Shown: piece after piece, positions 51,299 to 59,500 of the stretch
Numbering within the stretch: the first letter of the stretch is position 1
How the letters are laid out: every line of letters starts with the position of its first letter
NCBI RefSeq assembly: GCF_002102265.1
Contig: NZ_LQPG01000022.1
Span: forward strand, 124,001-188,000
Length of the DNA stretch: 64,000 nt
DNA from: Mycolicibacter longobardus
GTDB taxonomy: Bacteria; Actinomycetota; Actinomycetes; Mycobacteriales; Mycobacteriaceae
Reading direction: 5' to 3'
Position numbers and translations under genes: made by a program
Notes under the pieces: generated by a model
Seen by the model: only the letters and a program-made list of their open reading frames with translations
Database searches by the model: none
Told to the model about the DNA's origin: nothing

Positions 51299-51329
51299 CG
51301 GGCGAATGCGAGTTTACTTGAGTTCATAG

Positions 51330-51350
51330 ACGGACCGACCGTCGGTCTGT
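51330..51350. promoter_or_regulatory. TetR operator between permease and TetR-monooxygenase operon
   Basis: A 21-bp dyad with centre C at 51340: GACCGAC/GTCGGTC are perfect inner arms, extended outward by AC/GT after one mismatch. It ends 12 bp before the TetR start at 51363 and lies 31 bp from the permease start. The GACCGAC-C-GTCGGTC form resembles many known TetR-family sites. Confidence 0.7.
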
Positions 51351-51362
51351 AGGGTAGGCGGT

Positions 51363-51959
51363 GTGCGTGAGGTCAAGCAACCCGAGGTGCGAAAGAGTGA
51401 GATCGTCGCCACGGCGCTGAAGCTGTTCACCGACAGCGGCTACGAGAAGACGACGGTCGCAGCGATCATCGGCGAGCTCGGCGTCGCCAAGGGCTGCTTC
51501 TATCACCATTTCCGGTCCAAGGACGAGGTGTTCGAGGCGTGCGTGCGGACCGTCGTTCAGCAGATCCTGGACGCGTCCCTGGCCAGCCTCGAGGATCGCT
51601 CGGTCTCCCCCGCAGCCCGCCTGATGGCCTACGTCGACTACAGCTACCGGCAGGCCACCGATGCGGCCTCCTCCGGGCTGCTGCGGGATCTGTACTCCCA
51701 CACCTTCGCCGACATCCACAGCCGGGTGACCGCGCAGGTGGCGGCCGACCTGCTTCCCGCTATGACGGCCCTGGTCGATGAGGGCACAGCGGCCGGCGAG
51801 TTCCACATCACCGATGCCAGGTTCACCGCCGTGGCCGTGCTCGGTGCGCTGCAGGGCATCCATGAGGCGTACGCCGGCATCACCGATCTGGATTTCAACG
51901 AGCATCGCCGCCAGCTCATCGAGCTGCTCAAGCGGATTCTGGCGGCTCAATTCGCCTGA
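51363..51959 (+). CDS. TetR family transcriptional regulator
   Basis: 198 residues from GTG 51363. Helix-turn-helix TTVAAIIGELGVAKGCFYHHFRSKDEV at about residues 30-56. The operator sits immediately upstream and the transcript is probably near-leaderless. It is followed 15 nt later by the FAD monooxygenase, then by a quinone-oxidoreductase-like gene, so it likely represses its own three-gene operon and perhaps the divergent permease. Confidence 0.87.
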   Translation: MREVKQPEVRKSEIVATALKLFTDSGYEKTTVAAIIGELGVAKGCFYHHFRSKDEVFEACVRTVVQQILDASLASLEDRSVSPAARLMAYVDYSYRQATDAASSGLLRDLYSHTFADIHSRVTAQVAADLLPAMTALVDEGTAAGEFHITDARFTAVAVLGALQGIHEAYAGITDLDFNEHRRQLIELLKRILAAQFA

Positions 51960-51974
51960 CATGAAGGAGGATTC

Positions 51975-53513
51975 GTGATGGCGGACAATACTGATGTGCT
52001 GGTGGTCGGCGCCGGACCCACCGGGCTGACCATCGCGACCGAACTTGCCCGGCGCGGCATCCGAACCCGGATCGTGGACGCGGCGGCCGGGCCCAACACC
52101 GAGACCCGCGCGCTGGGGATGCAGGCCCGCAGCCTGGAGCTGTTCGAGAAGCAGGGAATCACGTCCGAACTACTGGCGCGGGGCCTGCAGACCCACACCT
52201 TCAACGTGTTCAGCGAGAACCGGCAGATTCTGCGCGCCAGCTTTGCGGAGCTGGATTCCCCCTACCCCTTCCTGCTGATGATTCCGCAGTACGAAGTCCA
52301 GGACGTGCTCACCGCGCATCTCGCGACGCTCGGCACCCGAGTAGAACGCTCGGTCGAGTTGGTGGGGCTCACTCAGCACACCGACCATGTGACAGCCGAG
52401 CTGCGCCATGCCGACGGCAGGGTGGAATCCGCCTCCGCGGACTGGATCATCGGCGCCGACGGTGCGCACAGCACGGTGCGCCGCCTGCTGGGACTGCGTT
52501 TCCTGGGCACCTCGTTCGAGGAGAACTTCGCCGTCGCCGACCTGCGAATGCAGTGGTCGCTGCCGGCGGACGAGTTCTTCGCCTTCCTCAACCGCGGCAG
52601 GTTCGTGGCCTACTTCCCGATGCGGCACGGCTGGCACCGTATTGCGGTGGCCCAGCCCGAGCGCCCGGCACCGACCGGTGCGGTGACGATCGAGGAGCTG
52701 CAGCGCGCGGTCGACATCTGCGCACCGGACGGAGCCGAGATCGCCGAGGTCCGCCAGGCCGGACGGTTCCGGATCAACCAGCGCAGGGTCGAATCACATT
52801 CCGCCGGTCGGGTTTTCCTGATCGGCGACGCCGCTCACATCCACTCCGTGGTCGGCGCCCAGGGCATGAACACCGGCATCCAGGATGCCTTCAATCTGGG
52901 CTGGAAGCTGGCCTCGGTGGTGCAGGGCCGTGCGGAACGCGCGCTGCTGGACACCTACGCCGCCGAGCGAGCGCCCGTCGCGCGGCGCCTGGTGACAGGG
53001 ACCCGCCGGATCACCCGAATGACCTTGCTGCGCAACCCGGTATCGACGGCCTTGCGGCGGCACATCGCCCCGCACGTCCTGGCGCGCCCACGTGTCCAGC
53101 GCACGCTCACCCGGGCCATCTCCCAGATCGACGTGTCCTACCACGATGGGTCCGGTTCGGCGCCGCACGGCCGGACCGCCGTCGGCGATCGGGCACCCGA
53201 CCTGCTGATCAACCGCCCCACCGGTGAAGCGATCCGCCTGTTCGATCTGCTGGACACCGAGCGGCACACCCTGCTGATCCTCGGCGGGCCGGTGCACGAC
53301 CTCGACGAAAGGTACGGCCAGCACCGCGACTGGGTGCATGTCGTGGAGGTGGCCGACCCCGCTGCGGCGTCAGCCTACGGATTCGCCGGGCGTGGGTCGG
53401 TGCTCATCCGCCCGGACGGCTACATCGCTGCCCGCGGCGACGACAGCCAGCCGGCGACACTCGATGAAGACATTCGCCGCGTTCTTTCCGGACACGTGCT
53501 GGAGTACCGATGA
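51975..53513 (+). CDS. FAD-dependent aromatic monooxygenase (PheA/TfdB group)
   Basis: 512 residues; GTG 51975 or ATG 51978 start with AAGGAGG upstream. The dinucleotide motif is VVGAGPTGLTIATELARRG, the DG motif is IIGADGAHSTVRR, and the FAD-phosphate motif is LIGDAAHIHSVVGAQGMNTGIQDA. A thioredoxin-like C-terminal domain is present from about residue 410. The family hydroxylates phenolic or polyketide substrates with NAD(P)H and O2. Its last 4 nt overlap the next gene (ATGA). Confidence 0.88.
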   Translation: MMADNTDVLVVGAGPTGLTIATELARRGIRTRIVDAAAGPNTETRALGMQARSLELFEKQGITSELLARGLQTHTFNVFSENRQILRASFAELDSPYPFLLMIPQYEVQDVLTAHLATLGTRVERSVELVGLTQHTDHVTAELRHADGRVESASADWIIGADGAHSTVRRLLGLRFLGTSFEENFAVADLRMQWSLPADEFFAFLNRGRFVAYFPMRHGWHRIAVAQPERPAPTGAVTIEELQRAVDICAPDGAEIAEVRQAGRFRINQRRVESHSAGRVFLIGDAAHIHSVVGAQGMNTGIQDAFNLGWKLASVVQGRAERALLDTYAAERAPVARRLVTGTRRITRMTLLRNPVSTALRRHIAPHVLARPRVQRTLTRAISQIDVSYHDGSGSAPHGRTAVGDRAPDLLINRPTGEAIRLFDLLDTERHTLLILGGPVHDLDERYGQHRDWVHVVEVADPAAASAYGFAGRGSVLIRPDGYIAARGDDSQPATLDEDIRRVLSGHVLEYR

Positions 53514-54472
53514 GGGCGGTGTGGATGGACGGGTTCGGGGGTCCAGATGTGTTGCGTGTCATCGACACCGCGGTCCCGGTACCGGGTCCGGATGAGGTAC
53601 TGATCGAGGTCAGGGCGGCCGGCGTCTCCTACGGCGACATCATGAAGCGGCAGGGCGGTTTCGGCACTGAACTCGAACTGCCGGCCGGGCTGGGCCAGGA
53701 GGTCGCCGGTACGGTCCAACAGACCTGTGCCGGCGGGCCGGCGGTGGGCACCAGGGTGGCCGCGATGGTCGACCATGGCTACGCCGAGTACGCGGTCGCA
53801 CGGTCCGATGCCGTGGTGACGCTGCCCGACGCGGTCGACTATCGAAACGCCGCGGCACTGTGGATACAGGGTCTGACCGCCTACCAGACGCTGTGCGACG
53901 CGGGCGATCTCGGATCCGGAGAAGTCGTCCTGGTGCACGCCGCCGCTGGAGGTGTTGGGACCCTGGCCACCCAGCTGGCCAAGTTGCTGGGAGCCGATCG
54001 TGTGATCGGGACCGCGGGCACACCGGACAAACTCGACCACGTCCGGGCGCACGGCGCCGATATCGCTGTCGACTATTCCGACCCCGGCTGGACCAAAGCG
54101 GTCCTGGACGCAACCGGCGGCCGTGGCGTCGACCTCGTGCTGGACTCCGTCGGTGGACACATCTCCCAACAAACCCTGGATTGCATCCGCCCGTTCGGTC
54201 GCATCGTCAGTTTCGGAGCCGCGAGCGGCACTGCTGCCTCCTATGGCGCAATGCCCTTGATGACAAGCAATCTGACCGTGACGGGGTATTCACTGCTGGG
54301 CTGGCTGAAGCGATCGGATCGGACCCGGCAGGCGCTCGAACGGCTCCTCGGGTTCCTCGCCCGTGACGAACTGCGGCTCACCATCGCCGACTACCCGCTC
54401 GATGACGTTGTGCGGGCACACCAGGCACTCGGCGAACGCCGCACCGTCGGCAAGGTAGTTCTGCGACCATAG
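53510..54472 (+). CDS. Zinc-binding-dehydrogenase/quinone oxidoreductase-like MDR protein
   Basis: 320 residues, coupled to the monooxygenase by an ATGA overlap. MDR landmarks: PGPDEVLIEVRAAGVSYGDIMKRQG, the nucleotide site HAAAGGVGTLATQLAKLLGA and a C-terminal RRTVGKVVL. No structural-zinc cysteines are present, so it belongs to the quinone-oxidoreductase (NADPH) branch. It probably reduces the quinone or enone made by the monooxygenase. Confidence 0.87.
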   Translation: MRAVWMDGFGGPDVLRVIDTAVPVPGPDEVLIEVRAAGVSYGDIMKRQGGFGTELELPAGLGQEVAGTVQQTCAGGPAVGTRVAAMVDHGYAEYAVARSDAVVTLPDAVDYRNAAALWIQGLTAYQTLCDAGDLGSGEVVLVHAAAGGVGTLATQLAKLLGADRVIGTAGTPDKLDHVRAHGADIAVDYSDPGWTKAVLDATGGRGVDLVLDSVGGHISQQTLDCIRPFGRIVSFGAASGTAASYGAMPLMTSNLTVTGYSLLGWLKRSDRTRQALERLLGFLARDELRLTIADYPLDDVVRAHQALGERRTVGKVVLRP

Positions 54473-54507
54473 GCGGGGCTGCCCCCATCGCCACGACGGG
54501 AGGGATT

Positions 54508-54894
54508 GTGAAGGACAAGACGCGGATGAAGCCCTTCGTTCCGGTCCTGTTCGTTCGGGACCTCCCGGCGAGCGCGGAATTCTTTCGGACGAAGCTCGGG
54601 TTTGAGATCGATTTTCTCCACGGGACACCGCCGTTTTACGGAGCGGTGTCACGTGATGACGCCTGCCTGCATCTCCGCTGTGTCCCTCAGCCGAACTTCG
54701 TCCAACTCGCCGCGTCGGAAACCTCGCTGATCCTGGGTTCGATCGAGGTGTCGGACGTCCAGTCGCTCTTTGAGGAATTCACCCGGCGCGGTGCCACTAT
54801 CAGTCAGCCGCCGACCCAGAAGCCTTGGGGCGGCACTGATTTTCACGTCTGCGACCCCGACGGCAACGTCATTTCGTTCGTCACCTACGAGTAG
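54508..54894 (+). CDS. VOC superfamily (bleomycin-resistance-like) protein
   Basis: 128 residues from GTG 54508, preceded by GGGAGGG. One VOC unit: FVPVLFVRDLPASAEFFRTKLGFE at the start and GTDFHVCDPDGNVISFVTY at the end. The chain has the length of glyoxalase or bleomycin/fosmidomycin-type binding proteins. It follows the MDR gene by 35 bp and may be part of the same operon. The function is undetermined. Confidence 0.82.
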   Translation: MKDKTRMKPFVPVLFVRDLPASAEFFRTKLGFEIDFLHGTPPFYGAVSRDDACLHLRCVPQPNFVQLAASETSLILGSIEVSDVQSLFEEFTRRGATISQPPTQKPWGGTDFHVCDPDGNVISFVTYE

Positions 54895-54896
54895 CG

Positions 54897-55820
54897 TCAG
54901 CCTGCTGCGTGCGCCCCGGTCATCAACGCGGCCAAGTCATCTGGCATCAGAAACGACGGCGGCGGCGGAGGGCCCCAGTTGAACAGGGCCCGGGACCCCT
55001 CCCAAACGCCCGGTTCCCAGAGCGCGTCGTCGACGATGCAGTCGATGTCGGAGTAGTACTCGGAGAAGTTGCCGGCCGGGTCTTTCAGGTACCAGAAGAA
55101 GTTCGATCCGATGTGGTGACGGCCGAGGCCCCAGACGTGTCGATCCGGGTGGTCCTCGAGCATCGCCATGGCGCCCCTACCGATCTCGTCGATATCGTCT
55201 ACCTGCCAAGAGGTGTGGTGCAGGAAGTTCAGCGGCGCCTGCTGTACCAGCACGTTGTGGTGATCGGTCGAGCACCGCATGAAGGCCGCGAGCGACGGCA
55301 CGGTGTCGCTGATCTTGAACCCGATGCCGTCGGTGAAGAACCGTTGAGTTGCGGCTTGGTCGGTAGACCCGATAACGAGGTGACCCAGCTTGCGGGGCGT
55401 CACCGCGCCGACACGCTCGATTCCGGGAGCGCGGGTGTTGGGTCGGTCGATGCGGCCCGGACCGTTGTACGGCGTCGGCTCCACCCGATCCTGCGTGATT
55501 CGCGGCGCGATGGAGACCACGGCACGGAATCCGGCGATGGGCTCCAGCGCACTGAGCGAATCGCTGGTTCGTCGGACCGCCACGTCGAGCGCCGCGAGTT
55601 GGCGTTCGACGCGATCGAGATCATCGGCGTCGTCGACACCGATACCGATCTCCATCAGCCGGCGCTGCGCGGAGTGCGTGAGCCGAAACTGCTCACCACC
55701 GTCGGCGGTGGCAAAGGCATGACCGCCCAGGGGCCGCAGCCCGAAATCGGTGTAATAAGAAGCGGTCTCCTCGACATTGGGGACGCCGACGGTGATCGCG
55801 GTGAGTCGGTGCAGAGACAT
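54897..55820 (-). CDS. Extradiol ring-cleavage dioxygenase (VOC, type I)
   Basis: 307 residues with two VOC modules. Module 1 (1-130): LTAITVGVPNVEETASYYTDFGL. Module 2 carries the iron ligands: GHLVIGSTD, LHHTSWQVDD and NFSEYYSDID supply two His and one Glu. This is the catechol/2,3-dihydroxybiphenyl dioxygenase layout, which cleaves catechols next to the hydroxyls. Third gene of the minus-strand operon after a MhpA-like hydroxylase and a FAH-family enzyme, consistent with meta-cleavage of an aromatic compound. Confidence 0.87.
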   Translation of the reverse strand: MSLHRLTAITVGVPNVEETASYYTDFGLRPLGGHAFATADGGEQFRLTHSAQRRLMEIGIGVDDADDLDRVERQLAALDVAVRRTSDSLSALEPIAGFRAVVSIAPRITQDRVEPTPYNGPGRIDRPNTRAPGIERVGAVTPRKLGHLVIGSTDQAATQRFFTDGIGFKISDTVPSLAAFMRCSTDHHNVLVQQAPLNFLHHTSWQVDDIDEIGRGAMAMLEDHPDRHVWGLGRHHIGSNFFWYLKDPAGNFSEYYSDIDCIVDDALWEPGVWEGSRALFNWGPPPPPSFLMPDDLAALMTGAHAAG

Positions 55821-55844
55821 TGCTGCTCCTATGTTGCTCAGGGG

Positions 55845-56711
55845 TCAGGAGGCCGAGACGGTGGTGTGCGGGGTACCCGGCACGCACCGCTGACGCAGTT
55901 CGCCGAGTCCTTCGATCCGCGTGACGACTTCCTCGCCGGGGCGCAAGAACCGCGGAGGCTTACGGCCGCCGCCGACGCCGCTCGGTGTGCCGGTGAAGAT
56001 CAGGTCGCCCGGCAGCAACGGAAGCACCGCGGACAGCCGCTCGATGAGGACCGGTATCGAGAAGATCAGGTCGCTGGTGCGGCCCTTTTGGACCTGCTCA
56101 CCATCGATGCTGCAACTGATGTCGAGATCGGCGGGATCGTCCAGCTCATCGACGGTGACCACCGCGGGCCCGACGGGCGAGAACCCGGGGAACGACTTTC
56201 CGAGGCTGAACTGTGGCGCCGGTGGAGTCAGCTGAAGGGTGCGCTCGGAGAAGTCCTGTCCGACGGTCAGGCCCGCAACGTGGTCCCAGGCGTCATCGGC
56301 GGACACATGCCGAGCGGTGCGCCCGATCACCACCACCAGCTCGGCCTCCCAGTCCACCGTGTTGCCGGGGAGTTTCAGTTCGCCGTACGGGCCGGCCAGC
56401 GACCCGCGGAACTTGGTGAACACCGGCGGCTCCGCAGGGAAGGAGACGCCGCTTTCGATGGCGTGTTCGCGGTAGTTGAGCCCGATCGCGAACACCTGGG
56501 CGGGTTCGGGGACCGCGGGACCGAGATCGGCCTCGTCGTACGTCGTTCCTGCCGGCAGTGCGGCCTCGGCAGCCCACTGCCTGAACTCGTCCCAACGGCC
56601 GTAGATCGCGGTCGGGTCGGATCCGAACCGGCCCTCACTGGCGCGCTCGATATCGACGGCACCGCTGTCGCTGAGCAGCACGACCCGACCTGACAGGTTG
56701 GCGATTCGCAT
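55845..56711 (-). CDS. Fumarylacetoacetate hydrolase family protein
   Basis: 288 residues; AAGGAG eight nt before ATG 56711. The FAH fold is seen in VFAIGLNYREHAIESG, PPVFTKFRGSLAGPYGE, DWEAELVVVIGR (metal-binding Glu residues) and GDLIFTGTPSGVG. Members cleave or hydrate products of ring fission, or decarboxylate oxaloacetate-like acids. With an extradiol dioxygenase next door, a role as hydratase or hydrolase of the ring-opened product is likely. N-terminal 60 residues are the variable region of the family. Confidence 0.87.
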   Translation of the reverse strand: MRIANLSGRVVLLSDSGAVDIERASEGRFGSDPTAIYGRWDEFRQWAAEAALPAGTTYDEADLGPAVPEPAQVFAIGLNYREHAIESGVSFPAEPPVFTKFRGSLAGPYGELKLPGNTVDWEAELVVVIGRTARHVSADDAWDHVAGLTVGQDFSERTLQLTPPAPQFSLGKSFPGFSPVGPAVVTVDELDDPADLDISCSIDGEQVQKGRTSDLIFSIPVLIERLSAVLPLLPGDLIFTGTPSGVGGGRKPPRFLRPGEEVVTRIEGLGELRQRCVPGTPHTTVSAS

Positions 56712-56742
56712 GTCTGATTCTCCTTAGTGTTTCAGGGCTCGG

Positions 56743-58524
56743 TCAGCACAGGTCGGTCGCGAGAATCTGCGACAGCGCGTTCGTGAGCTCGCGGTGGGGG
56801 TCGGTGACGGCGCCGATCGATCGGTAGGCGATGTAGCGATCGGGGCGGACCAGGACCGCGCCGTCGGCGGAGATCGCGCGGTTCTTCAGCCACGAGAAAC
56901 GCACGTCGATGAGGTCGGCACCGAGGAGACCTACCGTCGCCGCGACGATCGGGATGCCGTGCTCGGCGCCGATCTTGTTGGCGGCTTCGACCCACGCCTG
57001 GCCGTTCTCGCCGGCCAGCAGCACGAACCTGTCGCCGTAGACCAGCTCGCCGATGGGCCTCCGCTCGCCCTCGCGCTCGACGAACGCGTGCGGCAGCGGA
57101 TGGCCGGGCTTGGTGTCGGGCTCGTACAACCGGACCGGGTCCAGCGGAACGTAGTCGGGGCTGCCGTCGTGGACCACCGCGGCGGAGTCATACCGGTAGC
57201 CGAATTCGGTGTTGTGGTGGTGGAATTCCATCGTCTGGGAGACCACGGCCTGGTTGACGGCGTGGCGCTTGGCGGCCGAGTCGGGTCCGTCCGACCAGAT
57301 CGGATCGAGTTCGGCCCAGTTCTCCTCCGGGGTCTTGTCGGTCGACAGGTTGATCGCCTGGTCAATGGTGAAGTGGTTCATCGCGTTGGCGATAGAGCAA
57401 TCAATGTTGTTCTGGTCCACCGGTTTACGTTCGGCCTCGTAGGTGTCGAGCAGGCCGTCGCCGGCGCGCCCGTTCAGCACCGCGGCCAGCTTCCAGGTGA
57501 GGTTGTACACATCGTGGACCGCCGAGGTCAGCCCCAGTCCGCCGGTCGGGGGGTGACGGTGCGCGGCGTCGCCGGCGAAGAACACCCGGCCCGCGCGGAA
57601 CTTGTCGGCGATCACGCCCTCCAGCGCCCACTGGCTGATCCGGTGCACGGTGAAGTCGAAGTCGTCGGGCAGGCCGAGGGTGGCGCGCAGCCGGCCGAGC
57701 ACCTTCTCCGTCTGCATGGCCTCGGGGTCGTCGGTCGCGTACTGCATGTGGAAGACCCACTCTTCGGACTTCGGCCCCCAGTGGTCCGGTCCCATCGGCA
57801 CCAGCACGCCGGAGAAGGAGCCGCCGAAGTCGGGGTTCACCAGCCAGCGGATCAGCACGTCGTCATCGGTGGCCCAGGGGGACAGGTCCGCGGTCATGTG
57901 GACCGACACCATCCGCATGATGTTCGTCGGCCCGGTCTGTGTCACGCCGACGAGTTTGCCGACGGTCCGGCCGCCGTCCGCGGCGATCACGTACTGCGAA
58001 CGCACCGTGTAGGTGGTGTCGTCGTCCTTATTGCGGACCGTCGAGGTGACCCCGTCGGTGTCCTGGGTGAGGTCCAGCAATTCGTGGTTGAACCGCACCC
58101 CGCCGGGGTTCAGCTGCTCGGCATGCGCCTTCAGCAGCGGCTCCAGGCGGACCTGCGGGAGGTTGCAGGTGCGGCACGCACTCGCGGCGATGTAGTCGGG
58201 GTCGGTGTACCCGGCGCCCCACGCCTCGATCTTGCCCAAGCGCCGGCCGTAGTGCGGGTGGTCGCCCGTCAGCCCCGCGTACCACCCGGTCGCCCGCATG
58301 TTCTCAGCCGGGGTGCTGCGCTGGTAGATCTCGGGCGCGACGCCCACCTCGGTGAAGATCTCCATGGCGCGCTGATTGAGCACATGCGCCTTGGGCAGCG
58401 TGGAGGTGGTGGGCAGCGCACTGACCAGCAGCGAATCGACGCCCTTGTCCGACAGCAGCATCGAGGCGGTCAGACCCGCGCCGCCACCTCCGACGATCAG
58501 GACGGGAACTTCGATGTCGGACAT
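56743..58524 (-). CDS. FAD-dependent aromatic hydroxylase (MhpA-like)
   Basis: 593 residues, first gene of the operon, with AGGAGGCACCC before ATG 58524. FAD motifs: LIVGGGGAGLTASMLLSDKG at residue 8, VIAADGGRTVGKLVG near 180 and FFAGDAAHRHPPTGGLGLTSAVHD near 315. A thioredoxin-like C-terminal domain follows. Relatives are 3-(3-hydroxyphenyl)propionate and other phenol hydroxylases that make the catechol for extradiol cleavage. The aromatic substrate here is unknown. Confidence 0.88.
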   Translation of the reverse strand: MSDIEVPVLIVGGGGAGLTASMLLSDKGVDSLLVSALPTTSTLPKAHVLNQRAMEIFTEVGVAPEIYQRSTPAENMRATGWYAGLTGDHPHYGRRLGKIEAWGAGYTDPDYIAASACRTCNLPQVRLEPLLKAHAEQLNPGGVRFNHELLDLTQDTDGVTSTVRNKDDDTTYTVRSQYVIAADGGRTVGKLVGVTQTGPTNIMRMVSVHMTADLSPWATDDDVLIRWLVNPDFGGSFSGVLVPMGPDHWGPKSEEWVFHMQYATDDPEAMQTEKVLGRLRATLGLPDDFDFTVHRISQWALEGVIADKFRAGRVFFAGDAAHRHPPTGGLGLTSAVHDVYNLTWKLAAVLNGRAGDGLLDTYEAERKPVDQNNIDCSIANAMNHFTIDQAINLSTDKTPEENWAELDPIWSDGPDSAAKRHAVNQAVVSQTMEFHHHNTEFGYRYDSAAVVHDGSPDYVPLDPVRLYEPDTKPGHPLPHAFVEREGERRPIGELVYGDRFVLLAGENGQAWVEAANKIGAEHGIPIVAATVGLLGADLIDVRFSWLKNRAISADGAVLVRPDRYIAYRSIGAVTDPHRELTNALSQILATDLC

Positions 58525-58618
58525 GGGTGCCTCCTAATGCCTTGGACCGGGGCCATCCAGTGCGAGTGACCTGCGCCACGGGCGTGGCCGTCATCACAGT
58601 ATGCGCGCGGATCATCGA

Positions 58619-58660
58619 CAATTCAAGCAAAAAAAGATTTTTATTCAATAAAAGATTTCT
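58619..58660. promoter_or_regulatory. AT-rich island with operator palindrome between hydroxylase operon and GntR
   Basis: The island is far below the genome's GC content. TTTTATT-C-AATAAAA (58639-58653) is a perfect 15-bp odd palindrome; AAAAGATTT occurs on both sides (58632-58640 and 58650-58658) and ATTCAA occurs twice. It lies 27-48 bp before the GntR start and about 100-130 bp before the hydroxylase start. Likely binding site of the GntR regulator and core of both promoters. Confidence 0.65.
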
Positions 58661-58686
58661 CGGGGAAAGTGGCGTAGGCTCGCCGC

Positions 58687-59385
58687 ATGACCCTGAGCAC
58701 CGAGAAGGCCACCCTCGCCGAGACGGTCTACAGCGAACTCCGTGACGAGCTGCTACGTGGCGGCCTGGCCCCGGGGGCGAAGATCCGCATCAGCGATATC
58801 GCTGCCCGGCGCGGCGTCAGCCCCAGCGTCCTGCGCGAAGCACTGACCCGCCTGGCCGAACAGGGCCTTGTCGTCGCGATGCCGCAACGGGGATTCGCCG
58901 TTGCGGAACTCTCGGTTGAAGCACTCCTCGACCTCACCCGCGCACGGACGCTCATCGAGTCCGTGGCACTGCGGGAGTCGATCGCCGACGGCGATCTCGC
59001 ATGGGAGTCGAGCGTGATCGCAGCTCACTATCGACTTAGGCGTACGCCGCTGGTCAACCCCGATGGCCACGTGAACATCGACTGGGCCGAGGCCCATCGG
59101 CACTTCCACCACACACTGCTCGCTGGAGGAAAGAGCACTCGCCTCACCGCCGTCGCCGACAGCCTGCGCGACTGTTCCGAGCTCTACCTGTACTGGTCGC
59201 GAGAGCTCGCCCACGACGACCAGCGCGACGCCGCCGCCGAACACGCAGAGATCGCCGAGTACACGCTTGCCCGTGACGCCGACAAAGCGGCGGAGGCACT
59301 GGCGGCTCATATCGAGCGCACCACCGACGCACTCGTGAGTTACGCGAACGCAGCCAACGATCTGTCGAAGGATGTTCCCGCGTAG
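58687..59385 (+). CDS. GntR family transcriptional regulator (FadR/FCD type)
   Basis: 232 residues. Winged helix near the N-terminus: IRISDIAARRGVSPSVLREALTRLAEQGLV. The FCD ligand domain (about 85-225) has EAHRHFHHTLLAGG and a later HIERTTDAL, with the His residues that often bind a metal and an organic acid. It presumably senses an aromatic acid or its ring-fission product and controls the divergent hydroxylase operon and the downstream ligase and amidohydrolase genes. Confidence 0.9.
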   Translation: MTLSTEKATLAETVYSELRDELLRGGLAPGAKIRISDIAARRGVSPSVLREALTRLAEQGLVVAMPQRGFAVAELSVEALLDLTRARTLIESVALRESIADGDLAWESSVIAAHYRLRRTPLVNPDGHVNIDWAEAHRHFHHTLLAGGKSTRLTAVADSLRDCSELYLYWSRELAHDDQRDAAAEHAEIAEYTLARDADKAAEALAAHIERTTDALVSYANAANDLSKDVPA

Positions 59386-59500
59386 TTCACGTCCGCAGCT
59401 ACACAAGCCATTTCGAATACTCGCTTCCTCGGGTCGGACCCGTGGCGCTCGCGCCTGCGACCGGGAGGTCGCGCTGCGCTGCGAGAAAGGAGAAGGCCGG

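Noticed and set aside
56794..58569. A 591-codon plus-strand frame opposite the hydroxylase gene
   Set aside because: The minus strand encodes a full FAD hydroxylase with motifs and a strong ribosome binding site. The opposite frame is low-complexity Val/Gly/His text with no homology.
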